From contig CANLQI010000002.1 of assembly GCA_947493325.1 (NCBI GenBank), positions 248,001-312,000 of the forward strand: a stretch of DNA of 64,000 nt, read 5' to 3'. The notes below the pieces were generated by a model. That model searched no databases. It was not told the origin of the DNA and saw only the letters and a list, made by a program, of their open reading frames with translations. Below, in pieces: positions 1 through 9,066 of this stretch (position 1 is its first letter; each line of letters opens with the position of its first letter). The stretch comes from an uncultured Sphingomonadaceae bacterium (GTDB taxonomy: Bacteria; Pseudomonadota; Alphaproteobacteria; Sphingomonadales; Sphingomonadaceae). The translations under genes were made by a program, and so were the position numbers.

Positions 1-136
1 GCTGGAGTTCGGGATAGACGATCAGGTCCGCGTCTTTGTGATTTTCGCGGATTGCTAGCATTGCATCGGCATTGCCAGCCAGATCACCCACGCGCTGCGT
101 GATTTGTGCCATGATGATAGAGAGTTTGTCAGTCAT
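1..136 (-). CDS. nadE: NAD+ synthase (glutamine-hydrolysing), N-terminal part only
   Basis: The gene runs off the left edge of the window; only the first 45 residues are visible on the minus strand, starting from an ATG at 136. The peptide begins MTDKLSIIMAQITQRVGDLA and continues with a stretch ending in LIVYPELQ. This is the start of the nitrilase-type amidase domain that heads glutamine-dependent NAD+ synthases: the MAQ strand, the GD-x-x-GN turn, and the Glu in the FPEL-type motif that is normally the catalytic glutamate. Known role: the amidase releases ammonia from glutamine and the C-terminal synthase domain amidates deamido-NAD. The synthase domain lies outside the window, so another carbon-nitrogen hydrolase cannot be fully excluded. 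The gene is divergent from prs, another gene of nucleotide and NAD metabolism. Confidence 0.8.
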   Translation of the reverse strand, partial: MTDKLSIIMAQITQRVGDLAGNADAMLAIRENHKDADLIVYPELQ

Positions 137-595
137 GCACGCGTGATAGAACGGCGCGGCGGCGGCGGCAATAAGAGAGTCTCTTTTGATCTCACGGCAA
201 TTCACTTCGTGAATGCCTCCGATGGAGTTCCGGCCAATCGGCCTTGCCGAGTTGCTGGTCGCAACTTGGAACGGCACCAGACAATAGCTACCACGTTGCT
301 ACAGTTTCGCGAAACGTGCCGTATGGCGAAATTTCGAGCGGCGACTAGCCGCTCGCAAGCGCGACTGCGCGCCGGGCCTTATTGGCCCGCCCTGCCGGAG
401 GTGTTCGCGCAGCGAACTAACCGTGAGGCCAGAAGACTCCTTACCCAGCCGATCCATTTGAAGACATATGCGCAGCATCTCACCTTGAGGCGATCAAAAA
501 GAAGTGGATAGCAGCGCTTTTCACCTTTAGATTCCCGGCGACTGCGCTAAACAGGTGCGCACATTACGAATCCATGGCATTTCGGGGATACGCAC
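137..595. other. Intergenic region between nadE and prs, mostly a degenerate palindromic repeat
   Basis: This 459-base gap between divergent nadE and prs has no convincing gene. Most of it (about 178-440) is a diverged copy of the hairpin-rich element seen better preserved at 17109-17560. The last 150 bases, before the GGGGA ribosome site of prs, should hold the prs promoter, but no clear -35/-10 pair was found. Confidence 0.6.
178..440. repeat. Degenerate copy of a large fold-back intergenic element
   Basis: The left end reads CTTTTGATCTCACGGC and the right end CCGTGAGGCCAGAAGACTCC, an imperfect inverted pair. Inside are small hairpins such as GTTGC-TGGT-GCAAC, GCGCGACTGCGCGC, and GGGCC-TTATT-GGCCC. 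The same modules in the same order occur at 17109-17560, so both are copies of one family. The copy is too decayed for its exact ends to be certain. Confidence 0.55.
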
Positions 596-1531
596 ATGAA
601 ATTAATGGCGGGCAACAGCAACCTTCCACTCGCACGGGCCATTGCAGGCTATCTGGAAATTCCGCTCACCGATGCTTCGGTCCGCCGCTTTGCGGACGAG
701 GAAGTGTTCGTCGAAATCCATGAAAATGTGCGCGGTGAGGATGTATTCGTGCTGCAATCCACCTGCTATCCCGCCAATGACAACCTGATGGAATTGCTGA
801 TCTGCATTGACGCGCTGCGCCGCGCGTCCGCCAAGCGCATTACCGCTGTCATCCCCTATTTCGGCTATGCACGGCAGGACCGGAAACCCGGCCCCCGCAC
901 GCCGATTTCCGCCAAATTGGTCGCCAACCTGATTACCAAGGCAGGCGCGGACCGCGTCCTCTCCGTTGACCTGCATGCCGGACAGATACAGGGCTTTTTC
1001 GATATCCCGACCGACAATCTGTACGGTGCACCGGTGATGGCCGCGGATATCCAGGCCCGCTTTGGCGGCAAGGAGTTGATGGTGGTATCGCCCGATGTCG
1101 GCGGCGTGGTCCGCGCACGCGCGCTCGCCAAACGGCTCGACAACGCACCGCTCGCCATTGTCGACAAACGGCGCGAGCGGGCGGGCGAAAGCGAGGTCAT
1201 GAATATTATCGGCGACGTATCGGGGCGCTTCTGCATACTGATCGACGATATTGTCGATTCAGGCGGCACGCTCTGCAATGCGGCAGCTGCGCTCAAGGAA
1301 AAAGGCGCAACCGATGTCGCCGCCTATATCACGCATGGCGTTCTGTCTGGCGGTGCGGTCGCCAATGTCAATAAATCATCACTGAAAGAGCTGGTGATCA
1401 GCGACTCAATCCAGGCGACGGAAGCAGCCGCGGAATCGGACAGCATCCGCTATCTCTCCATCGCCCCGCTGCTCGGCGAGGCGATCCGGCGGATTGCCGA
1501 TGAAAGCTCGGTAAGCAGTTTGTTTGATTAA
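596..1531 (+). CDS. prs: Ribose-phosphate pyrophosphokinase
   Basis: This enzyme makes PRPP from ribose 5-phosphate and ATP, feeding purine, pyrimidine, histidine, tryptophan and NAD synthesis in the cytoplasm. The 311-residue protein has the usual family length. Visible signatures are the ATP-site segment [10 protein letters not shown] at residues 88-97, the metal-binding [13 protein letters not shown] stretch near residue 122, and the PRPP-binding loop DDIVDSGGT near residues 217-225. The ATG at 596 has a GGGGA ribosome site 8 bases upstream. The gene stands alone between divergent nadE and a histidinol-phosphatase-like gene; a very stable hairpin follows its stop codon. Identification is firm. 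Confidence 0.97.
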   Translation: MKLMAGNSNLPLARAIAGYLEIPLTDASVRRFADEEVFVEIHENVRGEDVFVLQSTCYPANDNLMELLICIDALRRASAKRITAVIPYFGYARQDRKPGPRTPISAKLVANLITKAGADRVLSVDLHAGQIQGFFDIPTDNLYGAPVMAADIQARFGGKELMVVSPDVGGVVRARALAKRLDNAPLAIVDKRRERAGESEVMNIIGDVSGRFCILIDDIVDSGGTLCNAAAALKEKGATDVAAYITHGVLSGGAVANVNKSSLKELVISDSIQATEAAAESDSIRYLSIAPLLGEAIRRIADESSVSSLFD

Positions 1532-1560
1532 GGAGTCTTTATTGGCTCACTCTCGTTCGC

Positions 1561-1651
1561 AAGTCGGTACCGGCCCGCTCCCCCGCCCAGCCTCCCGACA
1601 CAGTAGTAAACTATCGGGAGGTTGGGCGGGGGAGCGGGCCGGTACCGACTT
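1561..1651. repeat. Near-perfect 38-bp inverted repeat (91-base hairpin) after prs
   Basis: The left arm 1561-1598 and right arm 1614-1651 are complementary over 38 positions, with one mismatch that would be a G-U pair in RNA. The loop is 15 bases (1599-1613). A second small hairpin, ATCGCC-GTGA-GGCGAT, follows at 1652-1667. There is no T-run after the stem, so it is not a standard intrinsic terminator. It lies 30 bases after prs and 35 before the next gene, and would strongly affect any transcript crossing it. Confidence 0.9.
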
Positions 1652-1685
1652 ATCGCCGTGAGGCGATCAGATAAAAGGACTCAAC

Positions 1686-2477
1686 ATGACCACATCCGCT
1701 GACCTGACTCTAGCACATAAGCTTGCCGATGCAGCGGGCGAAGCCATTCGTCCGTTTTTCCGTGGCAAGTTTGACACAGTGACAAAAGACGATGCCTCTC
1801 CGGTCACCGAAGCCGACCGCGCAGCCGAACAGGCAATGCGCAACATATTGGAGGCGGAGCGGCCCGATGATGAAATTATCGGCGAAGAATTTGGCACAAA
1901 ACCCGGCACATCCGGCAAGACATGGGTGCTTGATCCGATAGACGGCACCACAAGCTTTATCGCAGGCCGCCCGATATTCGGGACGCTGGTGGCTATGTTA
2001 CAGGACAGTTGGCCCGTCATCGGTATTATCGACCAGCCCATCGCGCGTGAGCGTTGGGCCGGGATGATGGGGCGTCAGACGCAATTTAATGGCAAGCCCG
2101 CCAATGCCCGCCCCTGCCGCGAGCTGAAAGACGCTTCGCTGGCCACCAGCGGCCCGCATTATTTCAGCAACCATGATGCCGACCATTTTATGGCATTGGC
2201 ACAGCAGACCGACCATAAGCGCATGATTTATGGTGGGGATTGCTATAATTACGGCCTGGTTGCATCGGGCCATATCGATATTGTCTGCGAAACCGGTCTG
2301 AAATTGCATGATTTTGCCGCACTGGTTCCCGTGGTCGAGGGCGCAGGTGGGCAGATGTGCGACTGGAATGGCGAGCCTTTACATGCGGGCAGTGAAGGTC
2401 ATGTGCTCGCCATCGGCGACCCGGCAAGGCTCGACGATATACTTGAAGCCATGGGTATGGTGGGACACAGCCATTAG
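1686..2477 (+). CDS. hisN: Inositol-monophosphatase-family protein, likely histidinol-phosphatase
   Basis: This 263-residue protein belongs to the Mg2+-dependent inositol monophosphatase family. It shows the metal-site motif WVLDPIDGTTSF (residues 80-91), the upstream GEE acidic pair (66-68), the SPVTEAD motif (38-44), and a C-terminal LKLHDFAALVPVVEGAGG stretch that carries the last metal ligand. In many alphaproteobacteria this subgroup hydrolyses histidinol phosphate, the penultimate step of histidine synthesis. The assignment to HisN over inositol-phosphatase or CysQ rests on overall similarity and the PHYF/GGDCYNYG stretch, so specificity is inferred. The ATG at 1686 has an AGGA ribosome site. 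The gene follows the long hairpin and precedes rpmI. Confidence 0.82.
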   Translation: MTTSADLTLAHKLADAAGEAIRPFFRGKFDTVTKDDASPVTEADRAAEQAMRNILEAERPDDEIIGEEFGTKPGTSGKTWVLDPIDGTTSFIAGRPIFGTLVAMLQDSWPVIGIIDQPIARERWAGMMGRQTQFNGKPANARPCRELKDASLATSGPHYFSNHDADHFMALAQQTDHKRMIYGGDCYNYGLVASGHIDIVCETGLKLHDFAALVPVVEGAGGQMCDWNGEPLHAGSEGHVLAIGDPARLDDILEAMGMVGHSH

Positions 2478-2609
2478 GTGCAGTGCGGCATTTTCCGCTT
2501 GCCGAATCGTATTTCGCCCGCTAATGCCCCGCTTTCGTAAGAGATGTGCTGGCCGGTAGGGCTGCCATGTGCATCTGAAATGAAACTCATAAGATTTGAG
2601 GAGTTCGAA

Positions 2610-2810
2610 ATGCCCAAGCTGAAGACAAAGTCCGGCGTCAAAAAGCGGTTCAAAATTACCGCGTCCGGCAAAGTGAAATTCGGTGTGGCTGGCAAACGCC
2701 ACCGCCTGATGAGCCATAACGCAAAATATATCCGCCAGAATCGCGGCACGAAAGTGGCCTGCGACGCTGATGCGAAAACAGTAAAGAAATGGGCGCCGTA
2801 CGGGCTTTAA
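2610..2810 (+). CDS. rpmI: 50S ribosomal protein L35
   Basis: A 66-residue, highly basic protein beginning [20 protein letters not shown], the hallmark start of L35, and ending KKWAPYGL. L35 binds the large ribosomal subunit. The ATG at 2610 is preceded by a GAGGAG ribosome site; an in-frame upstream extension to 2544 is not conserved in the family and is rejected. It pairs with rplT 47 bases downstream, the usual rpmI-rplT operon. infC, which often precedes this pair, is not present here; the 132-base leader may hold the promoter and any L20-dependent control site, but no specific structure could be recognised. Confidence 0.97.
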   Translation: MPKLKTKSGVKKRFKITASGKVKFGVAGKRHRLMSHNAKYIRQNRGTKVACDADAKTVKKWAPYGL

Positions 2811-2857
2811 AGCCGTTGTACTGACCAGATTTACATAGATATATAAGGAATTAAGTT

Positions 2858-3220
2858 ATGGCACGCGTCAAACGGGGTGTTACCACCCGCGCAAAACACA
2901 AAAAAGTTTTAGAACAGGCAAAAGGCTATTATGGCCGCCGCAAAAATACGATCCGCATTGCGCGTCAGGCTGTCGAAAAAGCCGGTCAGTACGCGTATCG
3001 CGACCGTAAAGTCAAAAAGCGCAGCTTCCGCAGCCTGTGGATCCAGCGTATCAATGCCGCTGTTCGCGCAGAGGGCATGACATACGGCACATTCATGCAC
3101 GGCGTAAAACTCGCCGGCATCGACCTTGACCGCAAGGTCATGGCCGACCTCGCCATGAACGAGGGCGAAGTGTTTAAAACCATCATTCAGCAGGCGAAAG
3201 ACGCACTTCCCAAGAAATAA
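2858..3220 (+). CDS. rplT: 50S ribosomal protein L20
   Basis: A 120-residue basic protein starting [20 protein letters not shown], with [20 protein letters not shown] and [20 protein letters not shown] segments typical of L20. L20 is an early assembly protein of the 50S subunit and in some bacteria represses its own operon. The ATG at 2858 follows an ATAAGGA ribosome site. An intrinsic terminator at 3256-3293 closes the rpmI-rplT unit. The downstream pheS-pheT genes, often co-transcribed with rplT, are here separated by that terminator and by a GIY-YIG repeat element. Confidence 0.98.
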   Translation: MARVKRGVTTRAKHKKVLEQAKGYYGRRKNTIRIARQAVEKAGQYAYRDRKVKKRSFRSLWIQRINAAVRAEGMTYGTFMHGVKLAGIDLDRKVMADLAMNEGEVFKTIIQQAKDALPKK

Positions 3221-3255
3221 TTTGGGCCGAAAGATTGATTTTCGGACAAGACGTG

Positions 3256-3293
3256 AAAAGGCGCCGGGCGGAAACGCTTTCGGCGCTTTTTAT
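3256..3293 (+). terminator. Intrinsic terminator after rplT
   Basis: A GC-rich stem AAAAGGCGCCG / CGGCGCTTTT with one bulged G and a 14-base loop runs straight into a T-rich tract (CTTTTTATTTG). It lies 36 bases after the rplT stop codon. Confidence 0.8.
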
Positions 3294-3322
3294 TTGTAAT
3301 GCCGCTCCCACATTCTCCATTT

Positions 3323-3746
3323 GTCATCCCCGCGCAGGCGGGGACCCATTCCCGAAAGAAGCCAATGCAGACCAACGGAGCATTTGTATATATTCTAACG
3401 AACTTCAAAAACGGCACACTGTACACAGGCGTAACATCAGACCTGATAAAACGCATATATCAACACAGGTCCGAAACCTTCGAGGGATTTACAAAAGACC
3501 ATGGCGTCAAGTTGCTGGTCTGGTATGAAGCACATGATAATATGCAAGCGGCTATTGCACACGAAAAACGGATCAAAAGGTGGAACCGTCAGTGGAAAAT
3601 AAATCTCATCACACAAAACAATCCCAATTGGCGGGATTTGGCAGTTGATTTGGGTTTTGAAATGCTGCCTACACGCAGTTCATAAAAGACAAGCTGTAAA
3701 AATTTGAAAGTTCAGGGAATGGATTCCCGCCTGCGCGGGAATGACG
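3323..3746. mobile_element. REP-flanked GIY-YIG element, copy 1
   Basis: The left end is a palindrome TCCCCGC-GCAG-GCGGGGA (3327-3344) followed by CCCATTCCC. The right end is the mirror arrangement, GGGAATGG followed by ATTCCCGC-CTGC-GCGGGAAT (3723-3742) and GACG. The two ends are inverted copies and enclose exactly one small GIY-YIG nuclease gene. A gene-free pair of the same dialect lies at 37345-37491. Mobility is inferred; no target-site duplication was identified. Confidence 0.5.
3365..3685 (+). CDS. Small GIY-YIG nuclease-domain protein, REP-associated
   Basis: A 106-residue protein that is essentially one GIY-YIG nuclease domain. It shows the first strand FVYIL (7-11), the LYTG strand (19-22), the GVTSDLIKRIYQH helix with the conserved Arg30 and His34, and the catalytic-type Glu67 in AHEKRIKRW, ending with NNPNWRDL. 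Stand-alone proteins of this type are often annotated as endonucleases or UvrC-like; their substrate is generally unknown. The ATG at 3365 is preferred, with a GAAAGAAG ribosome site. Upstream the frame runs on through the left palindrome and would encode the VIPAQAGTH peptide typical of translated REP sequence. The gene is enclosed by inverted REP-like repeats and separates rplT from pheS. About half of its residues match the second copy at 12558. Confidence 0.85.
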   Translation: MQTNGAFVYILTNFKNGTLYTGVTSDLIKRIYQHRSETFEGFTKDHGVKLLVWYEAHDNMQAAIAHEKRIKRWNRQWKINLITQNNPNWRDLAVDLGFEMLPTRSS

Positions 3747-3768
3747 ATGATTGAAGCGGAATGAATAT

Positions 3769-4884
3769 ATGAGTGATATTGAAAAACTGGCATCGGATTA
3801 TCTTGCGCAGATAGAGTCCGCCGCGAATGTGGATGCGCTTGAGGATATTCGCGTACGCGCCCTGGGCAAGAAAGGCGAGATCAGTGCACGCTTGAAAACA
3901 CTCGGCAAAATGACGCCCGAAGAACGTCAGATAGAAGGTCCGAAAATCAATGGTGCGCGCGAGCAGGTTGCTGCCGCTATTGCGAGCCGCAAGACGGCGA
4001 TGGAAGATGCGCTGCTGAACGAAAAGCTCGCTGCCGAAGCGATTGACCTCACCCTGCCTGCACCCGAAGCGCCGCAGGGCAGCGTACATCCGGTCGCACA
4101 GGTGATGGACGAGCTCGCCGAAATCTTCGCCGACCTTGGCTTCTCCGTTGCTGAGGGGCCGGAGATCGAGGATGATTGGCGCAATTTTACCGCGCTCAAT
4201 ATTCCCGAAACGCATCCGGCGCGCGCGATGCACGACACGTTCTATTTTGAGGACAAGGATAGTGAAGGCCAGCAGATGCTGCTGCGTACGCATACTTCAC
4301 CGGTGCAGATCCGCACGATGATGGATATAGCAAAGCGCACAGAGGGCGCCGGGGAGCCGATCCGCATTATCGCGCCGGGCCGCACCTATCGCAGCGATAG
4401 CGATGCCACGCACACACCGATGTTCCATCAGGTTGAAGGCTTGGTGATCGATAAAGGCATTCACATGGGCCATCTCAAATGGACGCTCGAAACATTTGTC
4501 CGCGCGTTTTTTGAACGTGACGATGTCGAGCTGCGCCTGCGCCCCAGCTATTTCCCGTTCACCGAACCCAGCGCCGAAGTCGATGTCGGGTTCAGCGTCG
4601 AAAAAGGCAAGCGCGTGATTGGCGGTGATCCGAACAATGAAAATGGCGGCTGGATGGAAATCCTTGGCTCCGGCATGGTGAACCGCAAAGTCATCGAAAA
4701 TTGCGGGCTTGATCCCGATGTGTGGCAGGGCTTTGCCTTTGGCTGCGGCATCGACCGGCTCGCTATGCTGAAATACGGCATGCACGACCTGCGCGCGTTC
4801 TTTGACGGCGATCTGCGCTGGCTGAACCATTATGGTTTCAGCGCGCTCGATGTCCCGACACTCAGCGGAGGAGTAGGCGCATGA
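3769..4884 (+). CDS. pheS: Phenylalanyl-tRNA synthetase alpha subunit
   Basis: This is the catalytic subunit of the cytoplasmic alpha2-beta2 enzyme that charges tRNA-Phe. The 371-residue protein has an N-terminal coiled-coil arm (about 1-90) for tRNA contact. Class II motif 2 lies around [18 protein letters not shown] (204-221), the substrate-site segment TEPSAEVDV at 265-273, and motif 3, [17 protein letters not shown], at 321-337. The ATG at 3769 is chosen because it matches the family N-terminus MSDIEKL and has a GAAGCGGA ribosome site; an upstream TTG at 3751 is less likely. The right-hand REP palindrome ends only 22 bases before this start. The stop overlaps the pheT start by four bases (ATGA), indicating translational coupling. 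Confidence 0.97.
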   Translation: MSDIEKLASDYLAQIESAANVDALEDIRVRALGKKGEISARLKTLGKMTPEERQIEGPKINGAREQVAAAIASRKTAMEDALLNEKLAAEAIDLTLPAPEAPQGSVHPVAQVMDELAEIFADLGFSVAEGPEIEDDWRNFTALNIPETHPARAMHDTFYFEDKDSEGQQMLLRTHTSPVQIRTMMDIAKRTEGAGEPIRIIAPGRTYRSDSDATHTPMFHQVEGLVIDKGIHMGHLKWTLETFVRAFFERDDVELRLRPSYFPFTEPSAEVDVGFSVEKGKRVIGGDPNNENGGWMEILGSGMVNRKVIENCGLDPDVWQGFAFGCGIDRLAMLKYGMHDLRAFFDGDLRWLNHYGFSALDVPTLSGGVGA

Positions 4885-7274
4885 AGTTCACACTCGATTG
4901 GCTGAAATCGCATCTCGACACCGATGCGAGCCTTGCCGAAATTACCGACAAACTTACCGCCATCGGGCTGGAGCTGGAAGGCATTGAGAATCCCGCTGAC
5001 AAACTGCGTGATTTTCGCGTTGCCAAAGTGCTCGAAGCAGGGCCGCACCCCAACGCGGACAAGCTGCAGCTGCTCAAAGTCGATGATGGCAGCAGTGAGC
5101 CGTGGCAGGTTGTGTGCGGCGCGCCCAATGCGCGCACGGGCATGGTCGGCGTGTTTGGGCCGCCGGGAACCTATATTCCGGGCAGCGATTTCACACTGAA
5201 ACCCGCCAAGATCCGCGATGTCGAGAGTTTCGGCATGATGTGCAGCGCGCGCGAGCTGGAGCTGGGCGACGAGCATGATGGTATTATCGAGCTGGATGAC
5301 AGCGCCGCAGATGCCGTGGGCAGCAGCTATGCCGATTATGCAGGACTGGACGATCCGGTGATTGATGTCAGCGTGACGCCCAATAAGCAGGACTGCATGG
5401 GCGTGCGCGGCATTGCCCGCGACCTGGCCGCATCCGGTATCGGGACACTCAAACCGCTGGAACAAGTGGCCGTGGAACGCAGCGGCACTGGCCCCGATGT
5501 GCGCACCGACGACCCGGAAGGCTGCCCGGCCTTCTATGCCTGCACGGTACATGGCGTAAGCAATGGCAGCGCGCCTGACTGGATGCAGCGCCGCCTTAAT
5601 GCTGTCGGGCAGAAGCCGATCAGCGCCCTCGTCGATATTACCAATTATGTGATGCTTGATCTGGGCCGTCCGCTGCACGTCTATGACATGGCCAAGCTCA
5701 GCGGGCCGCTTGTGGCGCGCAAGGCCAAGGAAGGTGAAACGCTCACTGCGCTCAACGATAAAGAATATACGCTCGATTCCACCATGACCGTGATTGCCGA
5801 TGACAATGGCGCGCACGATATTGGCGGCATTATGGGCGGCGCAGCGACGGGCGCAGAAGAAGGGACGACCGATGTCCTGATCGAATGTGCGTACTTCACA
5901 CCCGAAAATATCGCGCGGACGGGGCAGAAACTGATGCTGACGTCTGATGCCCGCCAGCGCTTCGAACGCGGTGTTGATCCGGCGTTTCTGGACGACGGTG
6001 TCGAGATTGCCACCGCCTATGTCACACGGATTTGCGGCGGCACAGCCAGCGAAATCACCCGTGCAGGCACTCCGCCCGCCGATATCCGCGAGATTTCCTA
6101 TGATCCTGCGCTTTGTATGGGCCTGGGCGGCATTGCCGTTGAAGAGGAACAGCAAAAAGCCATTCTCGAAGCGCTTGGCTTTGGGGTTTCTGTGGGTGCG
6201 CCATGGACCATCTCCATTCCCACCTGGCGGCGTGACGTGGTGGGTGCGCCCGATATTGTTGAGGAAATTGTTCGCATGGTGGGGCTGGATGCCATTGCAT
6301 CCGAACCCCTGCCCCGTGCGCCCGGTGTGGCCACGCCGACAGCCTCGCTGATGCAGCTTGCCGAACGCCGCGTGCGCCGTGCGGCGGCATCGCGCGGGCT
6401 GAATGAAGCGGTGAACTGGAGCTTTATCTCGGAAAAAGAAGCCGCGCCATTCGGTGGCGGCGAATGGACGCTGGCCAATCCGATCAGTGAAGACATGAAA
6501 ATCATGCGGCCATCGATGCTGCCGGGGCTTTTGTCGGCCACCAAACGCAATCTGGATCGCGGCGCGGCATCCATCCGCCTGTTCGAAGTCGGTCGTCGTT
6601 ATTTCAAGGCCGCAAATGGTCATAGCGATGAGAAGCCGACTGCCGGAATCATCTTGGCAGGCGACAGGACTGCGCGCGGCTGGCAGCATGGCAAGGCGGC
6701 GCGTTTCGATGCCTATGATATCAAGGCGGAAGTCATCGCGCTGCTGAAGGCCGCAGGTGCGCCCACAGACAAGCTGATGGATTTTGGAGACGCGGGCGCG
6801 CATTTCCATCCGGGCCAGTCGGGTACGCTCCGGCTCGGTCCCAAAAAAGTCCTGGCCGCCTATGGCACGCTGCATCCCAAAACCGCAAAGGCTTATGGCC
6901 TGAAAGGTGCGGTGATGGGCGCGGAGATATTCCTGGACGCCATCCCGATGAAACCACTCAAGGATCATATGCGCGATGCCTATGACCCACCCGCGCTGCA
7001 GGCGGTGACGCGTGACTTTGCCTTTGTCGTGGATGACAGCGTCGCTGCGGGGGATCTGGTACGCGCGGTCAGGGGCGCGGACAAGAAAGCAATCGTGGAT
7101 GCCCGGCTTTTCGATGTGTTTGCCGGTGAAGAACTGGGCGAAGGCAAAAAGTCGCTGGCTATCGAAGTGACCTTGCAACCCATGGACAAGAGCTTCACCG
7201 AGGAGGAACTGCAGGCCATTTCCGACCAGGTGGTGGCGAATGCGGCCAAGCTGGGCGGGGAATTGAGAGGATAA
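4881..7274 (+). CDS. pheT: Phenylalanyl-tRNA synthetase beta subunit
   Basis: The 797-residue beta subunit forms the heterotetramer with PheS and supplies tRNA recognition and editing. Domains in order are the N-terminal segment [12 protein letters not shown], the EMAP-type tRNA-binding fold (about 39-150, with HPNADKLQL at 56-64), the B3/B4 editing domain (about 200-380, with [20 protein letters not shown]), the B5 domain (about 400-475), the inactive synthetase-like core, and the C-terminal anticodon-binding domain from about 703 ([12 protein letters not shown]). Length and order are normal. The start overlaps the pheS stop by four bases. Two REP-type repeat pairs lie between its stop and prfC, where they may end or stabilise the transcript. 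Confidence 0.97.
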   Translation: MKFTLDWLKSHLDTDASLAEITDKLTAIGLELEGIENPADKLRDFRVAKVLEAGPHPNADKLQLLKVDDGSSEPWQVVCGAPNARTGMVGVFGPPGTYIPGSDFTLKPAKIRDVESFGMMCSARELELGDEHDGIIELDDSAADAVGSSYADYAGLDDPVIDVSVTPNKQDCMGVRGIARDLAASGIGTLKPLEQVAVERSGTGPDVRTDDPEGCPAFYACTVHGVSNGSAPDWMQRRLNAVGQKPISALVDITNYVMLDLGRPLHVYDMAKLSGPLVARKAKEGETLTALNDKEYTLDSTMTVIADDNGAHDIGGIMGGAATGAEEGTTDVLIECAYFTPENIARTGQKLMLTSDARQRFERGVDPAFLDDGVEIATAYVTRICGGTASEITRAGTPPADIREISYDPALCMGLGGIAVEEEQQKAILEALGFGVSVGAPWTISIPTWRRDVVGAPDIVEEIVRMVGLDAIASEPLPRAPGVATPTASLMQLAERRVRRAAASRGLNEAVNWSFISEKEAAPFGGGEWTLANPISEDMKIMRPSMLPGLLSATKRNLDRGAASIRLFEVGRRYFKAANGHSDEKPTAGIILAGDRTARGWQHGKAARFDAYDIKAEVIALLKAAGAPTDKLMDFGDAGAHFHPGQSGTLRLGPKKVLAAYGTLHPKTAKAYGLKGAVMGAEIFLDAIPMKPLKDHMRDAYDPPALQAVTRDFAFVVDDSVAAGDLVRAVRGADKKAIVDARLFDVFAGEELGEGKKSLAIEVTLQPMDKSFTEEELQAISDQVVANAAKLGGELRG

Positions 7275-7282
7275 ACCCATAT

Positions 7283-7375
7283 CCGTCATTCCCGCGAAAG
7301 CGGGAATCCAACTCCTGCTGTTTCGACTAGGCGATAGTTCAGGAGCTGGATTCCGGATCAAGTCCGGAATGACGG
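7283..7375. repeat. REPIN-like inverted repeat pair between pheT and prfC
   Basis: The left half is CCGTC + ATTCCCGC-GAAA-GCGGGAAT (7288-7307) + CCA. The right half is TGG + ATTCCGGA-TCAAG-TCCGGAAT (7350-7370) + GACGG. The outer ends (CCGTCAT / ATGACGG) are inverted copies, but the two palindromes belong to different dialects (CCCGC...GCGGG and CCGGA...TCCGG). Confidence 0.85.
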
Positions 7376-7395
7376 TTGAAAAGAGAATGTTAAAA

Positions 7396-7484
7396 CCGTT
7401 AGTGCTGAGCCTGTCGAAGCACGCCCACCCACAAAACGGTTTGCCAGATTGATATACACCCTTCGACAAGCTCAGGCCTAACGG
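7396..7484. repeat. Inverted repeat pair of the CTTCGACAAGCTCAGG family
   Basis: The arms 7396-7419 and 7461-7484 are complementary over 24 positions with about three mismatches. Each contains the TGAGC-x-TGTCGAAG core that recurs in the compound repeats at 12452-12534 and 23427-23509. It ends 11 bases before the prfC start. Confidence 0.8.
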
Positions 7485-7495
7485 ATTATGCTATA

Positions 7496-9058
7496 ATGAC
7501 CAACGAACGCCGTACTTTTGCCATTATCTCGCACCCCGATGCGGGTAAGACGACGCTGACTGAAAAGCTGTTGCTGCAGGGCGGCGCAATCCACCTTGCG
7601 GGCGAAGTCAAGGCGCGCGGCGCGGCGCGGCGGGCGCGATCAGACTGGATGAAAATCGAGCAGCAACGCGGCATTTCGGTGACTTCAAGTGTGATGACGT
7701 TCGAAAGAGACGGTATCACCTTCAATCTGCTCGACACGCCGGGGCACGAGGATTTCAGTGAAGACACATATCGCACGCTGACCGCCGTTGACAGCGCGAT
7801 CATGGTGATCGACGCCGCCAAAGGTATCGAACCGCAGACGCGTAAATTGTTCGAAGTCTGCCGCCTGCGTTCAGTGCCAATTATCACCTTTATCAACAAG
7901 GTGGACCGCGAAGGCCGCGACCCGTTTGAGCTGATGGACGAAGTCGCCGATATGCTGGCGCTCGACGTGACCCCCATGGGCTGGCCCACCGGCATGGGCG
8001 GCCAGTTTGAGGGTATATACGATTTTGCGACCAATACGCTCGCGCAGCCTACGGGCGCGAGCAAAGAGTATCTGGGCGATGCGAAGCAATTTACCGGGCT
8101 GGATGACCCGAAGCTGGCGGATGTGCTGTCCGAAGGCGCGCTCCAGCGCCTGACCGAGGAAGGCGAACTCGCACGCGAGGGCTATATGCCGTTTGATCTG
8201 GAAGCGTACCGCAATGGCGACCTGACACCCGTATATTTCGGTTCCGCGCTGAAAGAATTCGGCATCGTGCCGCTGATCGATGCGATTGCAGCACACGCAC
8301 CGCCGCCGCGCCCGCAGCCTGCCGAGCCGGAGGAAATCCAGCCCGGCCGCAAGGATGTGACCGGTTTTATTTTCAAGGTACAGGCCAATATGGACCCGAT
8401 GCACCGCGACCGCATCGCCTTTATGCGGCTATGCTCCGGCACATTCAAACGCGGCATGAAGCTGACACCGAGCGGACATGGCAAGCCCATTGCCATCCAT
8501 TCACCCATCCTGTTTTTCGCGCAGGACCGCGAAATTGCCGATAATGCGCATCCGGGCGATATTATCGGTATTCCGAACCATGGCACATTGCGCGTCGGCG
8601 ACACATTGTCGGAGAAGAACGATGTGCGCATTACCGGCTTGCCAAACTTCGCACCCGAAATTTTGCGCCGTGTCGTGCTGAAAGACCCGACCAAGACCAA
8701 GCAATTGCGCAAGGCACTGGACGATCTTTCCGAAGAGGGCGTGATCCAGGTTTTCTATCCCGAAATTGGTGGGCAGTGGATTATCGGCGTGGTCGGGCAG
8801 TTACAGCTCGAAGTGCTGATCTCACGGCTATCGGCCGAGTATAAGGTCGAGGCCATGCTCGAACAGGCGCCGTTTGAAACCGCGCGCTGGTTATCGGGGG
8901 ACGATGCCATACTCGACGCCTTTAGCCGCATCAGCCAGGCGAACCTTGCCAAGGACCGGGATGGCGACATGGTATTTCTCGCAAAATCGGCATGGGATGT
9001 CAGCTATCAGGAAGAGAAAAACCCGGAAATAAAATTCAGCGCCACGAAAGAGCGGTAA
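7496..9058 (+). CDS. prfC: Peptide chain release factor 3
   Basis: RF3 is a translational GTPase that removes RF1 or RF2 from the ribosome after termination. The 520-residue protein has the G1 loop SHPDAGKTT (12-20), the G2-region effector segment RGISVTSSVM (59-68), G3 DTPGHEDF (80-87) and G4 NKVD (134-137). An EF-Tu-like domain 2 follows, then a C-terminal RF3 domain with the EEGVIQVFYP segment. The length is normal. The ATG at 7496 gives the family N-terminus RRTFAIISHPDAGKTT, but the upstream ribosome site is weak: ACGGA lies at 7481-7485 at the edge of the repeat, and a TATAAT string overlaps the start codon. It is a monocistronic gene facing a convergent TonB receptor gene 8 bases downstream. 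Confidence 0.96.
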   Translation: MTNERRTFAIISHPDAGKTTLTEKLLLQGGAIHLAGEVKARGAARRARSDWMKIEQQRGISVTSSVMTFERDGITFNLLDTPGHEDFSEDTYRTLTAVDSAIMVIDAAKGIEPQTRKLFEVCRLRSVPIITFINKVDREGRDPFELMDEVADMLALDVTPMGWPTGMGGQFEGIYDFATNTLAQPTGASKEYLGDAKQFTGLDDPKLADVLSEGALQRLTEEGELAREGYMPFDLEAYRNGDLTPVYFGSALKEFGIVPLIDAIAAHAPPPRPQPAEPEEIQPGRKDVTGFIFKVQANMDPMHRDRIAFMRLCSGTFKRGMKLTPSGHGKPIAIHSPILFFAQDREIADNAHPGDIIGIPNHGTLRVGDTLSEKNDVRITGLPNFAPEILRRVVLKDPTKTKQLRKALDDLSEEGVIQVFYPEIGGQWIIGVVGQLQLEVLISRLSAEYKVEAMLEQAPFETARWLSGDDAILDAFSRISQANLAKDRDGDMVFLAKSAWDVSYQEEKNPEIKFSATKER

Positions 9059-9066
9059 GCTCCCCG

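Noticed and set aside
104-511. Open frame of 135 codons on the plus strand near the left edge
   Set aside because: It overlaps the start of nadE on the other strand and a degenerate repeat, and its product has no family features or sensible composition.
3299-3364. In-frame upstream extension of GIY-YIG copy 1 encoding VIPAQAGTH
   Set aside because: This peptide arises from translating the REP palindrome and is a well-known annotation artefact; the ATG at 3365 fits the domain.
4830-7469. Very long open frame (879 codons) on the minus strand opposite pheT
   Set aside because: It is a codon-bias shadow of pheT in a GC-rich genome; the product is rich in Arg, His, Gly and Cys and matches no family, whereas pheT on the other strand is certain.
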